DNA of 64,000 nucleotides from Calditrichia bacterium (GCA_028284445.1 JANQRS010000050.1:124001-188000), one strand, 5' to 3'. Positions 7,226 through 15,921 are shown, counted from the stretch's first letter. Notes: a model not told the origin generated them from the letters alone. Translations and numbers: made by a program.

Positions 7226-9616
7226 GTGATTTACAATTATGTCAAGATTGCTCTGCGGAATTACAGTGCTCACAAGAACTACTTTCTTGTCAATCTCTCC
7301 GGACTGGCTGTGGGAATCGGTTGTTGTCTCTTGATCCTTCTATATATTCGCTTTGAATTCAGTTACGATAAATACCACGAAAAGCATGAGCGTATTTTCA
7401 GGCTTGAATCGGAACGGCGAGTCGGTGCCAATATTGAGAAGTTGGCGAACGTGCCATTTCCGGCTGGCCCGGCCGTAGCCCGAGAATTTCCGGAAATCAT
7501 TGAAAGCGTACGTCTCTTCAAAGCAACCAACGGCGCGAGCGTACAGCATTGGGACAATCTATTTGCAGAGAAACGCTTCTATTTTTCTGATCCGAATGTC
7601 TTCGATGTATTTTCATTTGAATTCCTTGTCGGAGATTCGCGCGATGCATTGAGCACGCCGAAGAGCATTGTCATTACCGAGCGCATGGCAAATAAGTATT
7701 TTGGCAGGAAAGAAGTAGTTGGACAGACACTTGTTGTCAGGGTGCTAGGCCGTTCCATGGACTTCGCGATTACGGGCGTTGTCTACAACCCACCGCCAAA
7801 CTCGCATTTTCAATTCGATTTTCTTGTTCCATTCGAATCGGAACTGAACCTCTGGAATAGCGGAGAACCTCGCTGGGATTCAGGTATTTTGGGCACCTGG
7901 ACTTATTTGCTATTGGAGAGCAAGGATGACGCAAGAAAAATTGAAAGTAAACTCCCCGCATTTGTGCAAACCAACGTTTCAGAGCCTGCCAGTAATCAAC
8001 TTGCATTTTCAATACGGGCACTAACAGATATTCATTTGACATCACACCGGATTGGAGAATTGGGCAGCAATGTCAGTATCAACCAAATTTATATTTTCTC
8101 AACGATTGCCATATTAGTGTTGTTCATTGCCTGTATCAACTTCACAAACCTAACGATCGCCCAATATTTCCGGCGGGCTAAAGAGGTGGGGGTTCGAAAA
8201 GCGATTGGCGCTCAAAAATTGCAGCTGGTGCAACAATTTCTTGGAGAGGCTCTACTGACATGCCTGCTTGCAATCATTTTATCTGTTGGGATAATCGAAT
8301 TAATACTGCCGACATTTAACTCAATTGCTGGTACTGCCATTGAGTTAAATCTTTTCAATGACCTGGACTTTTGGCTGATAACGGCAGGGATCTGGATAAT
8401 TAGCGGACTGTTGGCCGGCTCATATCCAGCGCTTTTCTTGTCTCGAACCAGGCCAGCACAAGCATTGAAAGGCTCCTTGGCACTTCATAGCCATAAGGGA
8501 TCTATCTTGCGAGCCAGTCCGCTCATTGGCCAATTTGCAGTATCCATGATACTTGTTGTTGTATTGTGGACGATCAATGATCAGCTTGCATACATAAAAG
8601 ACAAGGCTTTGGGTTTCAGCAAAGAACACTTGATCGTCATTACCGCGCAAAGCGAGGTCGATTTCCCCACCTTCAAAAACGAGCTAAAAACGAATCCTGG
8701 AATTCTCGGTGCGACAGTGACAGCACGTGTACCTGCGGGTCGGCATCTCTCTGACGGACTTTTTCATGCTGGCGATAGAAATGACGATTCCCGAGTACAA
8801 GTCCCTTTCTTGAAGGTAGAAAAAGATTTTGTGCAAACCCTCGACCTGACACTCTTGGATGGACGAGATTTTATGGAAGGCGATGACAGATCTATAATTA
8901 TTAGCAAAGCAGCCAAACAAGAACTGGGATTGCATGATTCTCCTCTCGGTTCAGAGATAGTCCAGCGCCTTGGTGAAGTTGAAAAAGTATGGACAGTTAT
9001 AGGTATCGTTGAGGATGTTCATTTCGAATCGCTGCATTCATCCGTAAAGCCATTGATTTTGGGTGGCGGAATTAGTCATGGTTCGAGAATTATTGTCCGG
9101 ATCTCGCCCATGAACGTCAATGAAACAGTGGAGCACATACAGACAACCTGGGCAAAGTTGAACTCAGCGTCACCAATACAATTCTACTTCATGGAAGACA
9201 ATATCAACCGCTCATACATACAAGAATCACGATTGGGAATGGTGGTGAATATCTTTACATGGGTGACCCTATTTGTTACTTGTATCGGGCTCTTTGGCCT
9301 TGTTTCACTCTCATCAGAGAATCGCAGAAAGGAAGTTGGTATCCGTAAAGTGTTGGGTGCATCGGCTCCTGGCATAGTGTCTCTTCTATCGAAACAGATG
9401 ATGTGGCAAATGTTGATCGCATTTGTTTTTGCTGCTCCGATTGCTGCCTTAATCACCAATAAGTGGCTGCAAGGTTTTGCTTATCGAGTAGATATTTCCG
9501 TCCACTACTTCTTGTTTGCAGGCTTCCTGGCCGTATTTATTGCCTTATTAACGGTTTCAACAAAGATTATCAAAGTGGCACTGACGAATCCTGTTGATGT
9601 CCTTCGCTGTGATTGA
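7226..9616 (+). CDS. FtsX/MacB-type ABC transporter permease
   Basis: The product is 796 residues, starting at GTG 7226 with AAAAGGAG eight bases upstream. A first transmembrane helix (LSGLAVGIGCCLLILLYIRF) is followed by a periplasmic MacB_PCD-like domain, then three helices with the FtsX signature REVGVRKAIGAQKLQLVQQF-like segment (here KEVGVRKAIGAQKLQ), then a second periplasmic domain. The last three helices include RRKEVGIRKVLGASAPGIVS. This duplicated layout is typical of the 800-residue permeases common in Bacteroidota and relatives, related to MacB and the lipoprotein-release proteins. No ATPase is adjacent, so its partner is encoded elsewhere. A paralogue lies at 11571-14021 on the other strand. 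Confidence 0.9.
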   Translation: MIYNYVKIALRNYSAHKNYFLVNLSGLAVGIGCCLLILLYIRFEFSYDKYHEKHERIFRLESERRVGANIEKLANVPFPAGPAVAREFPEIIESVRLFKATNGASVQHWDNLFAEKRFYFSDPNVFDVFSFEFLVGDSRDALSTPKSIVITERMANKYFGRKEVVGQTLVVRVLGRSMDFAITGVVYNPPPNSHFQFDFLVPFESELNLWNSGEPRWDSGILGTWTYLLLESKDDARKIESKLPAFVQTNVSEPASNQLAFSIRALTDIHLTSHRIGELGSNVSINQIYIFSTIAILVLFIACINFTNLTIAQYFRRAKEVGVRKAIGAQKLQLVQQFLGEALLTCLLAIILSVGIIELILPTFNSIAGTAIELNLFNDLDFWLITAGIWIISGLLAGSYPALFLSRTRPAQALKGSLALHSHKGSILRASPLIGQFAVSMILVVVLWTINDQLAYIKDKALGFSKEHLIVITAQSEVDFPTFKNELKTNPGILGATVTARVPAGRHLSDGLFHAGDRNDDSRVQVPFLKVEKDFVQTLDLTLLDGRDFMEGDDRSIIISKAAKQELGLHDSPLGSEIVQRLGEVEKVWTVIGIVEDVHFESLHSSVKPLILGGGISHGSRIIVRISPMNVNETVEHIQTTWAKLNSASPIQFYFMEDNINRSYIQESRLGMVVNIFTWVTLFVTCIGLFGLVSLSSENRRKEVGIRKVLGASAPGIVSLLSKQMMWQMLIAFVFAAPIAALITNKWLQGFAYRVDISVHYFLFAGFLAVFIALLTVSTKIIKVALTNPVDVLRCD

Positions 9617-9640
9617 GAGTTGACACCTTCTTTCGCGCCT

Positions 9641-9698
9641 TCCACATAGAAGAAGCTATGAAGTGAAACTTTGGACTTAGTAAGAAGTGAGAGGCCTG
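9641..9698 (+). repeat. Copy 1 of a 58-base imperfect direct repeat
   Basis: This copy starts TCCACATAGAAGAAGC and ends GAGGCCTG. It aligns without gaps to 10604-10661 with about 70% identity by eye. It directly precedes the dead toxin end at 9716. The remaining part of the gap 9617-9958 shows nothing else recognisable. Confidence 0.45.
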
Positions 9699-9715
9699 TT
9701 GGTGTTGTATGGGAT

Positions 9716-9814
9716 AGCAATCCGGACGGTGATTACCGCGCTGCCTTCATCGTGAACGGCGAGTATGCCATCATATATGGCTTGAGTCGTCGTAGCAAGG
9801 TGAGAGGTTGGTAA
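9716..9814 (+). pseudogene. Remnant of a RelE-like toxin gene (3' end only)
   Basis: The last 32 codons read SNPDGDYRAAFIVNGEYAII and YGLSRRSKVRGW before TAA. This is nearly the same as the end of the intact toxin at 11089-11376 (SNPSGDYRAAFIVDGEYVIV, YGLNHRSKVRGW). Upstream sequence does not match the toxin body and contains stops. It is therefore a truncated duplicate left about 1.5 kb from the intact pair. Substitutions are mostly conservative, which points to divergence after a real duplication. Confidence 0.8.
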
Positions 9815-9958
9815 CCTCATTGCCAGGCCCTTCGCGGGTAAAGGATATACTGTTTCCTTAATCAACTATCACCTGGGGCCGAGCAATGCGAGGCGTTTGG
9901 TTGTTGAAGAATTCAGTATTAAAATGGTTTTCCCGGCAAAAATTAGATTGAGGTCTAC

Positions 9959-10492
9959 ATGGTTCCCAATATTCGCATATTAGTTCTTGTCGTTATTGGC
10001 ATTTTGCAGTATCCCGCTGTTTGTCAAGATACATTATCCGATCACCTTGAGCCACTGCGCCCATTTCTAAACAAAACCTGGAAGGGTAAAGTTGCTGAAA
10101 CGGCTGAAAAGTTGCCTATCTATGATATTGCAAAATGGGAACGAATTCTGAATGGAATGGGAATTCGTATATTGCACTCGGTAAATGATGGGGCTTATGG
10201 AGGGGAGACAATTATCCGCTGGGATTCGGAAAAGGACAGCCTGGTCTTCTACTATTTCACGACTGCCGGTTTCTATACCTCGGGAACGATGAAATTTGAG
10301 AAGGGGAAGCTGATTAGCAATGAACACGTAAAAGGGAACAAGAATGGCATCAGTGAGGTCAAAGCGATTTCCCAAATAACTGCTGAAGGCAAGATGGAGG
10401 TGGAATCTCAGACTTTCAAGGACGGCGAATGGTCTGAGGCGGGTCTCGTTGTGTATGTGGAAGATGCCAATGCCCGGGTCATCTTCAAATAG
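9959..10492 (+). CDS. Exported protein, lipocalin-like, unknown function
   Basis: The product is 177 residues with a signal peptide (MVPNIRILVLVVIGILQYPA, cleavage probably after AVC or near Q). GAGG lies six bases before the ATG. The mature protein opens with LRPFLNKTWKGKVAE and then shows alternating strands with polar faces (IIRWDSEKDSLVFYYFTTAG; YTSGTMKFEKGKLISNEHV). That is the style of small secreted beta-barrel proteins of the lipocalin or DUF1579-like sort. It is bracketed by the two copies of a 58-base direct repeat and by the dead and intact toxin copies, so it may have arrived or been captured in that rearrangement. Confidence 0.6.
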   Translation: MVPNIRILVLVVIGILQYPAVCQDTLSDHLEPLRPFLNKTWKGKVAETAEKLPIYDIAKWERILNGMGIRILHSVNDGAYGGETIIRWDSEKDSLVFYYFTTAGFYTSGTMKFEKGKLISNEHVKGNKNGISEVKAISQITAEGKMEVESQTFKDGEWSEAGLVVYVEDANARVIFK

Positions 10493-10525
10493 CGATTATC
10501 ATTAATGACTGGAGGTTCTCTTCAC

Positions 10526-10612
10526 ATGCACTCCGATTACGCCGCAATCCTCGATAGTCGCATTATCCCAAAAGAATTTTATGGAATTTCGCAACAAGCG
10601 GCATCCATATAG
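10526..10612 (+). CDS. Possible 28-residue small ORF
   Basis: The ATG at 10526 is preceded by GGAGG nine bases upstream and opens a short frame, MHSDYAAILDSRIIPKEFYG then ISQQAASI and TAG. The ribosome site and composition are plausible, but it overlaps the second copy of the 58-base repeat and may simply be the broken front of a lost gene. Confidence 0.2.
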   Translation: MHSDYAAILDSRIIPKEFYGISQQAASI

Positions 10613-10661
10613 AAGAAGCCTTCTGGGGACACTTTGATCTTGATAGAAAGTGAGGGATCTG
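10604..10661 (+). repeat. Copy 2 of a 58-base imperfect direct repeat
   Basis: This copy starts TCCATATAGAAGAAGC and ends GAGGGATCTG, matching 9641-9698. The two copies are 963 bases apart and flank the exported-protein gene at 9959-10492. Confidence 0.45.
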
Positions 10662-10766
10662 CTCTATGCCACGTCTGGTAGCATCGCTAATGCGCAGTCT
10701 CGATAGAGAAAAAGTAAAAAGAATGAACACCATAGGATGCCGCCGTGTAGTGGCCGGAAAAGTAAT

Positions 10767-10800
10767 TGCAACAATGTATTACAATGTTTACATTGTTTGC
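10767..10800 (+). promoter_or_regulatory. Probable operator of the toxin-antitoxin operon
   Basis: The perfect palindrome ACAATG-TTTA-CATTGT occupies 10781-10796. It is extended by a further ACAATG half-site to the left (10771-10776) and by TTGC-type flanks on both sides (10767-10800). It lies about 80 bases before the antitoxin start. Ribbon-helix-helix antitoxins normally bind tandem short palindromes at their own promoter, so autoregulation here is the natural reading. Confidence 0.65.
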
Positions 10801-10877
10801 AACAGGCCCCTTGTCTGATAGAAAAAAGTCGGGCTTGTCGCAATACTTATCAAGAATCGAAAGAGGAATGGATAAAA

Positions 10878-11150
10878 ATGAATAAGAATTTGACAATTTC
10901 TGCGAGGGTCGAGAGCGATTTGGTGATGGCGCTTGACAGCGTTTGCAAGAAACTGGGAAGAAAGCGGGGAGAGGTGATACGCCGGGCATTGTCGTATTAT
11001 CTGGCGGAGTATGCCGATCTGGATATCGCTCGTCATCGTATGACTGATCCCGCAGATAAACTGATTTCAGTTGAGGAATATTTAAGCAATGCCGAGTTAC
11101 AAGGTGCTGGTGAGCGTCAATCTACTCCTGCAGGATCGGCCACAGATTAA
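10878..11150 (+). CDS. Ribbon-helix-helix antitoxin
   Basis: The product is 90 residues. The ATG at 10878 (MNKNLTISARVESDLVMALD) is chosen because the reading starts exactly at a ribbon-helix-helix fold: a beta strand LTISARV, a helix SDLVMALDSVCKKLG, and then RKRGEVIRRALSYYLAEYAD. An AGAGG motif lies about 11 bases upstream. The C-terminal half (PADKLISVEEYLSNAELQGA) would be the flexible toxin-neutralising tail. The toxin gene overlaps it by 62 bases. The DNA-binding fold and the upstream palindrome support an autoregulated antitoxin. Confidence 0.8.
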   Translation: MNKNLTISARVESDLVMALDSVCKKLGRKRGEVIRRALSYYLAEYADLDIARHRMTDPADKLISVEEYLSNAELQGAGERQSTPAGSATD

Positions 11151-11376
11151 GCAAGGTGTGTTTAATCGATTACTCAAACAGCTATACGTCGAACTCTCGG
11201 AAGATGCTGAGACCAGGGGAAAGTGGTATAGTAAGGAAGAAGGCATTCGACAAATATACCTGCGTGGAAGCGGAGATAGTAATCCAAGTGGTGATTACCG
11301 TGCTGCCTTCATCGTAGATGGTGAGTATGTTATTGTTTATGGTCTAAACCATCGCAGCAAGGTGCGAGGTTGGTAA
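11089..11376 (+). CDS. RelE/ParE-like toxin
   Basis: The product is 95 residues, with ATG 11089 inside the antitoxin gene and GAGGAA about 11 bases upstream. It begins PSYKVLVSVNLLLQDRPQIK, has a helical hairpin with LLKQLYVELSEDAETRGKWY, and ends in strands YRAAFIVDGEYVIVYGLNHR with a basic RSKVRGW tail. That order (helix pair, then a curved sheet ending in a basic C-terminus) fits the RelE/ParE toxin fold, whose members cut mRNA on ribosomes or poison gyrase. Sequence alone does not say which. Pairing with the antitoxin is the strongest evidence. A truncated duplicate lies at 9716-9814. Confidence 0.7.
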   Translation: MPSYKVLVSVNLLLQDRPQIKQGVFNRLLKQLYVELSEDAETRGKWYSKEEGIRQIYLRGSGDSNPSGDYRAAFIVDGEYVIVYGLNHRSKVRGW

Positions 11377-11570
11377 CTTCATAGCCAGCCAGGATCAAAG
11401 AACTTTGCCGAGAAGCTACAGACCGGCGGAAACTCATGCGAATTTATGCTTTTGGAAAAGAAGAAAGATTATACCGTCTCTTGCATGTTAGGCAAGAGGA
11501 ATAACGATTTAATCGATAGAATCTTCGATCTGTATGACGCATAGGTATAATTGAAATTTGCTCTTGCATC

Positions 11571-14021
11571 TTATTCACTCCGTAAGCTCCTGGCCGGATT
11601 TGCCAATGCTATCCGTAGCGATTGCCAGCTAACTGTTAGTCCGGCAATCAGCATAGCAACCACACCAGCCATAATGAAAATGACCGGACGTATCTCAATT
11701 CGATAAGCAAAATCCTGCAACCACTGGTTCATCACATACCAGGAGACCGGTACTGAAATAATAAAGCCAACCAGTACAAGTTTCAGGAAATCCCGGCTGA
11801 GTAAGCCGACTATATTGCTAATCGTTGCCCCGAATACTTTTCGAACCCCAATCTCTTTCGTGCGTTGTTGAGCGGTAAATGCCGCCAATCCGAACAATCC
11901 GAGGCATGCAATAATCAGGGCAAGTCCTGCAAATATGGTAAAGAGTTGGGCGAAACGCCGGTCATGCTTGTACTGCTGATCGAACTGCTCATCGACGAAG
12001 CTGTACTGGAAAGGATTGCCCGGAAACAGTTCTTTGTAGGTTTGCTCTATTGCCGAAATGCTCTCCGGTAGATTCTCAGTAGTTAGCTTTATAGAAATCC
12101 GGGATTGATTATGAGAAAGGAAGAATACAATGTTCTCCCGGCTGCTATGAGCTGAGGACCAATGAAAATCCTTCAGGATGCCAATGATACGTCGATTTCC
12201 GCCCACATAAAGCGTCTGGCCTACTGCATCCGACGGCCTGGCGAATCCGACAGCCTGCATCAACGTTTCATTGATAAGAACCGGATCCGGTTCATCCTCG
12301 GAAGCCGGTATCGTAGTGTGTGCAAGGTCTTCCCCGGCAATTAAATCGAGCTTGTAGAGGCTTATAAAACTGGTATCAATCCAGGTCACGGCGCCCGGCA
12401 CTTCCCTGGAAGGGTCGTCTGTTGCCTTGCGGACGTTATTTGTGTAAAAAGAAAACCCCTGGCCCGGTACAGATCTCGACGTAGCGATTTGCTTCAGAGA
12501 CGGAATTCGGTTTAGTTCCCGGGTAAAGGTATTGACGGCGTCTGATTGACCGCTGCCTTCCGATAGAACGCGAGGCGCCGGTATGCTGAGGATCTGTTCC
12601 AGATCCATTCCCAAATCCATGTTTTGCATATAATTGAGCTGGTTATAAACAATTGCCGTTCCGACCAATAGGGTGATAGCTGCGGTGAATTGGAATATCA
12701 CTAGTCCGCGTCGCAGCTGTAACCCAACGGTGGAAGATTTGGCAACTTCGCCCTTGATGACCGCTGCCGGCCTGAATGAGGAAAGGATGAAGGCCGGGTA
12801 GAAACCGGCTAAAAGGGTTACGAAAAGAAAAAGGGTCAAGAAAGCGATCCAGAAGCCGGATTGCGTTAGCATTGCATTGGAAAGATCTGTTGCGACGAGA
12901 TCATTGACAACATTGATGAACGCCTGAGATAGAGTAAATGCAAGGGCACAAGCAATGGAGATCATTAATGCTGATTCGCAAAGAAACTGGATGATCAGTT
13001 CCCATTTTTGTGCGCCAATCGTTTTTCGAACCCCGACTTCCCGAGACCGCTTTATCGCTCGTGCTGTGGTTAGATTAATATAGTTAACCAGGGCAATCAG
13101 AAGCGTGAGGATACCAATGATAGTAAAGAAATAGACTGCTCTGGCACTACCTGTTTTAGTCTTTGGGGCAGAAATATCTTCGTTTAGGTGAATGTCTGTC
13201 AGGCGCTGTATCGACGCATGTGCTGTTTTATTTGCTTTACTCAAGGCATCTTTCATTTTGTGCCTAATCAAGTCAGTAAATTTGCGCTCAACTTCTCGAG
13301 GTTCAGCATCCGGGCTGAGCTGCACATAGGTTAAAAAATTGGTCCACCCCCAACCGGTATTGAGGCTGCTATTGCTATATTGGCTACTTCGCAGCAAATC
13401 GATCATGGGGAGAAGAAAATCGAATTGCAGGTGCGAGTTTGGTGGTACATCCTTGAATATCCCGCTAACGCGAAAAGCGCCGCTAATCCATCCTTCTACT
13501 TCAAGCACTTTCCCAAGCGGACTTTCCGTGCCGAAATACTTCGCAGCAGCCGTTTCGGAGATAATGGCAGTGCCCGGTTCGGTCAGTGCATGCCGTGGAT
13601 CTCCTGCAATCAAGGGATAGGAGAAGATGCGAAAAAACGAAGAATCGGCATAAAACACTTGCTCTTCTTCGAAGACCCTGTCCGGATGATCAGGGTTAAA
13701 AATGACGGCAGTATCGTATTCCGGATGTAGCCTGGTGAAATCGATGACCTCCGGAATTTCCCGCTTTAAGGATGGACCAAGGGCGTGACCGGTGGTAGCT
13801 GAAACACCTTTTTCTTCCAGTCCCTTTGCTATACTCTGGTTCACCCGATAGATTTCCGTGGCCTTGTCATTGAAAGTATCATAACTATGTTCGAAGGCAA
13901 CATATTGAAAGATGAGCATGCAGCAGACCATACCAATAGTTAACCCACCTATGTTAATGAAGGAGTAGCCCGGGTGCTTCCGAAGATTGCGAACAGCAAT
14001 TTTGAAGTAGTTTTTTAGCAT
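11571..14021 (-). CDS. FtsX/MacB-type ABC transporter permease
   Basis: The product is 816 residues and paralogous to the gene at 7226. It has an N-terminal helix (FINIGGLTIGMVCCMLIFQY), a first periplasmic domain, and a three-helix block with REVGVRKTIGAQKWELIIQF. A second periplasmic domain follows, then a final three-helix block with RTKEIGVRKVFGATISNIVG. It ends SWQSLRIALANPARSLRSE, the usual tail of this permease class. No ATPase gene adjoins it. It points towards the toxin gene, and the 190 bases between them contain only a short protein-like stretch after the toxin stop (AEKLQTGGNSCEFMLLEKKK) that lacks a start. Confidence 0.9.
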   Translation of the reverse strand: MLKNYFKIAVRNLRKHPGYSFINIGGLTIGMVCCMLIFQYVAFEHSYDTFNDKATEIYRVNQSIAKGLEEKGVSATTGHALGPSLKREIPEVIDFTRLHPEYDTAVIFNPDHPDRVFEEEQVFYADSSFFRIFSYPLIAGDPRHALTEPGTAIISETAAAKYFGTESPLGKVLEVEGWISGAFRVSGIFKDVPPNSHLQFDFLLPMIDLLRSSQYSNSSLNTGWGWTNFLTYVQLSPDAEPREVERKFTDLIRHKMKDALSKANKTAHASIQRLTDIHLNEDISAPKTKTGSARAVYFFTIIGILTLLIALVNYINLTTARAIKRSREVGVRKTIGAQKWELIIQFLCESALMISIACALAFTLSQAFINVVNDLVATDLSNAMLTQSGFWIAFLTLFLFVTLLAGFYPAFILSSFRPAAVIKGEVAKSSTVGLQLRRGLVIFQFTAAITLLVGTAIVYNQLNYMQNMDLGMDLEQILSIPAPRVLSEGSGQSDAVNTFTRELNRIPSLKQIATSRSVPGQGFSFYTNNVRKATDDPSREVPGAVTWIDTSFISLYKLDLIAGEDLAHTTIPASEDEPDPVLINETLMQAVGFARPSDAVGQTLYVGGNRRIIGILKDFHWSSAHSSRENIVFFLSHNQSRISIKLTTENLPESISAIEQTYKELFPGNPFQYSFVDEQFDQQYKHDRRFAQLFTIFAGLALIIACLGLFGLAAFTAQQRTKEIGVRKVFGATISNIVGLLSRDFLKLVLVGFIISVPVSWYVMNQWLQDFAYRIEIRPVIFIMAGVVAMLIAGLTVSWQSLRIALANPARSLRSE

Positions 14022-14189
14022 CGGCTTGATCTACCTTAATCTGTTGGTTGTTTTCACTACATGTCTGACTCAATAATCATACCAACTAGCAGAATGCGGT
14101 CTGGGATAACCAGGCAGGGGGCTTTGTGAAGCAAGCTGTTCGAATACGCACATCCAGTGTTCGAGCATGCGCAGTATTTGTTCTCGTGG

Positions 14190-14213
14190 TTGGAATTTTT
14201 CCTGTTGGAATTT
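14190..14213 (+). repeat. TTGGAATTTTTCCTGTTGG repeat unit, copy upstream of SnoaL gene
   Basis: This is a 24-base unit of the form TTGGAATTTTTCCTGTTGG followed by AATTT. Further copies occur at 14730-14753, about 14772-14796 and about 14817-14840, on the other side of the SnoaL-like gene. Confidence 0.6.
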
Positions 14214-14295
14214 ACTATGTCCCTTCTGGATTCTATATTCCTGGACTCAGCACGTAAATCGAGTTGACATCACTTATCATGTATCGGAGCCCTAT

Positions 14296-14679
14296 ATGTT
14301 TCAAAACCTCGAGCAGAACAAACAAAACGCCATCGCATTTTATCGTACCGCCTACGAAGGCGAGCCGCGCAAAGCCGTTGAGCTTTATGTTGGTGATGAC
14401 TATATTCAGCATAATCCCCTCGTGGGAAACGGGAAAGAACCCTTCATCGAATACTTCGAGAGAATGGCGCAGGAATACCCCGAAAAGAGCATTGTGTTTG
14501 TGCGCTCCGTTGCTGAAGGCGATTTGGTAGCCCTTCATACCCATCAGGTATGGCCCGGCGGCGATGAATATGTGACGATGGATTTCTTTCGCTTTGATGA
14601 TAATGGCAAAATTGTGGAACATTGGGATGCGATGCAGGAAATCCCGGAAACGACGCTCAACGGTAACACGATGTACTGA
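14296..14679 (+). CDS. SnoaL-like (NTF2 fold) polyketide-cyclase-type protein
   Basis: The product is 127 residues. The start at 14296 (MFQNLEQNKQNAIAFYRTAY) is used because GGAG lies six bases upstream; the longer frame adds only repeat-derived sequence. The pattern 'N...AIAFYRTAYEG.P..AVELYVGDDYIQHNP', then EGDLVALHTHQVWPG and a final FRFDDNGKIVEHWDAMQ, is diagnostic of the SnoaL-like family. Members adopt a cone-shaped fold and are small hydrolases, isomerases or binding proteins. The real substrate cannot be deduced. A related but shorter NTF2-type protein lies at 17295. Confidence 0.85.
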   Translation: MFQNLEQNKQNAIAFYRTAYEGEPRKAVELYVGDDYIQHNPLVGNGKEPFIEYFERMAQEYPEKSIVFVRSVAEGDLVALHTHQVWPGGDEYVTMDFFRFDDNGKIVEHWDAMQEIPETTLNGNTMY

Positions 14680-14681
14680 TT

Positions 14682-14840
14682 AAATTCCAAATTCCAATAA
14701 AACCAAATTCCAAAAGGACTTCAATGCCTTTGGCATTTTTCCTGTTGGGATTTTTCTTGTTACGCTTTTCTCTTTGGAATTTTTCGTGTTGGGCCTTGGA
14801 TGTTACGTCTTCGCAATTGGCATTTTTCCCGTTGGGATTT
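14682..14840 (+). repeat. Cluster of TTGGCATTTTTCCTGTTGGG repeats
   Basis: The gap between the SnoaL-like and DoxX-like genes is almost wholly repeat. An inverted arm (CCAAATTCCAATAAAACC, then CAAATTCCAAAA, 14682-14716) is followed by units at 14730-14753, about 14772-14796 and about 14817-14840 of consensus TTGGMATTTTTCCYGTTGGG. It could fold into a large imperfect hairpin. Confidence 0.6.
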
Positions 14841-14909
14841 GGGTATTACTCTTTCCTAATTTGGATTTTTGTTCATTGAAAGTCACTGTTAAACTTCGGA
14901 GGAGACCTT

Positions 14910-15281
14910 ATGAATACCGCAAAACGCGATAAGATCATCTATTGGATTGCTACCGGACTGGTGTGCGGGTTGATGCTGATGTCGGCAACAATGTATTTTG
15001 TGCAGAATCAGATGGTCAGCGAGACGTTCAGTCGGCTTGGTTATCCAACCTACGTTATCTATCCGCTGGCAATTGCCAAAATCTTGGCAGTGATTGCCAT
15101 TCTTTCCCGCAAGTCGGCCGTTTTGAAAGAATGGGCCTATGCCGGACTTTTCTTTGACTTCATTCTGGCAGCTTCAGCGCATATGGCTGTTGGCGATGGA
15201 GAAGCGGCGCCGGCCATGGTTGCAGCGGTGTTATTGCTGGTATCAAGATATTTTGATCCGAAAGTGTTTGGGAGCGAATAG
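14910..15281 (+). CDS. DoxX-like small membrane protein
   Basis: The product is 123 residues, with strong site GGAGGAGACCTT before the ATG. Four hydrophobic helices are visible: IIYWIATGLVCGLMLMSATM, YVIYPLAIAKILAVIAIL, LKEWAYAGLFFDFILAASAH and APAMVAAVLLLVSRYF. The order, the 'RLGYP.Y..YPL...KILA..AIL' segment and 'KEWAYAG..FD' are typical of the DoxX-like family. The function of these proteins is poorly defined; some are tied to quinol or redox functions. It follows the SnoaL-like gene after a repeat-rich gap and ends at a strong terminator. Confidence 0.8.
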   Translation: MNTAKRDKIIYWIATGLVCGLMLMSATMYFVQNQMVSETFSRLGYPTYVIYPLAIAKILAVIAILSRKSAVLKEWAYAGLFFDFILAASAHMAVGDGEAAPAMVAAVLLLVSRYFDPKVFGSE

Positions 15282-15312
15282 GATCTTACTATTTCTAACA
15301 GGTAACAACAAA

Positions 15313-15343
15313 AAAGAGGCTGCCCTTTTGGGATAGCCTCTTT
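15313..15343. terminator. Bidirectional terminator between convergent genes
   Basis: AAAGAGGCT (15313-15321) and AGCCTCTTT (15335-15343) form a nine-base stem, with an inner CCC/GGG pairing around TTTT. It has A-rich sequence on the left and T on the right and sits between the convergent DoxX-like gene and the barrel gene, so it can serve both. Confidence 0.8.
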
Positions 15344-15369
15344 GCGGTGTTGTGTGGTGTACGAAAGCC

Positions 15370-15921
15370 TTACCAGGCAAATCCGAATTTCAGAAAATCA
15401 ATATCAAGTGCCAGGCCGGAATCGCTGATGGTGTTGCCGTCCGGACCGGTGATGTCGCCCCAGGTTCTACCGGCGTTGATGCCTGCGCCCCAGAACATTC
15501 CATTTTTGGCAATGGCGCGATAACCGACCCCAAAGAGCACGCTATTGGTAACGCCGCTAACTGACTCGCCGCCCGGCTCAGAAACGCTGCCGCGATACAT
15601 CTTCCAGCCTGCCTGAGCAAACAATCCTTTTTGCGTCTCGCTGAAAAATAAACGGTAGTTGAGACCGGTGCCGATCAAGGAAACATCGAGGTCCGGTTCA
15701 TCGATAAAGAACGGATTGCTCATCACTTCAATCGGTATATTGATTTCGCTGTTGCGACTGATATTCCAAATGTTTACTTCGCCAGAGCCATATTCGAATA
15801 GCGCCAGGAAGGGATTGATGGCAACGCCAAAGTTCTTACCGTTGCCAACAGGTGTTTGTGCATTTATCTGTGCAGCCAAAGCCGAGAAGATCAACAAAGT
15901 AGCAATAATATATTTTTTCAT
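15370..15921 (-). CDS. Exported outer-membrane barrel-like protein
   Basis: The product is 183 residues. The start at 15921 (MKKYIIATLLIFSALAAQIN) begins a clear signal peptide cleaved after INA, with AAAGGGG just upstream. The mature chain alternates strand and turn with glycine and aromatic residues (LIGTGLNYRLFFSETQKGLF; NSVLFGVGYRAIAKNGMFWG) and closes with ALDIDFLKFGFAW. The terminal aromatic tryptophan is the hallmark of outer-membrane barrels inserted by the BAM machinery. No enzyme motif is present. Confidence 0.75.
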   Translation of the reverse strand: MKKYIIATLLIFSALAAQINAQTPVGNGKNFGVAINPFLALFEYGSGEVNIWNISRNSEINIPIEVMSNPFFIDEPDLDVSLIGTGLNYRLFFSETQKGLFAQAGWKMYRGSVSEPGGESVSGVTNSVLFGVGYRAIAKNGMFWGAGINAGRTWGDITGPDGNTISDSGLALDIDFLKFGFAW

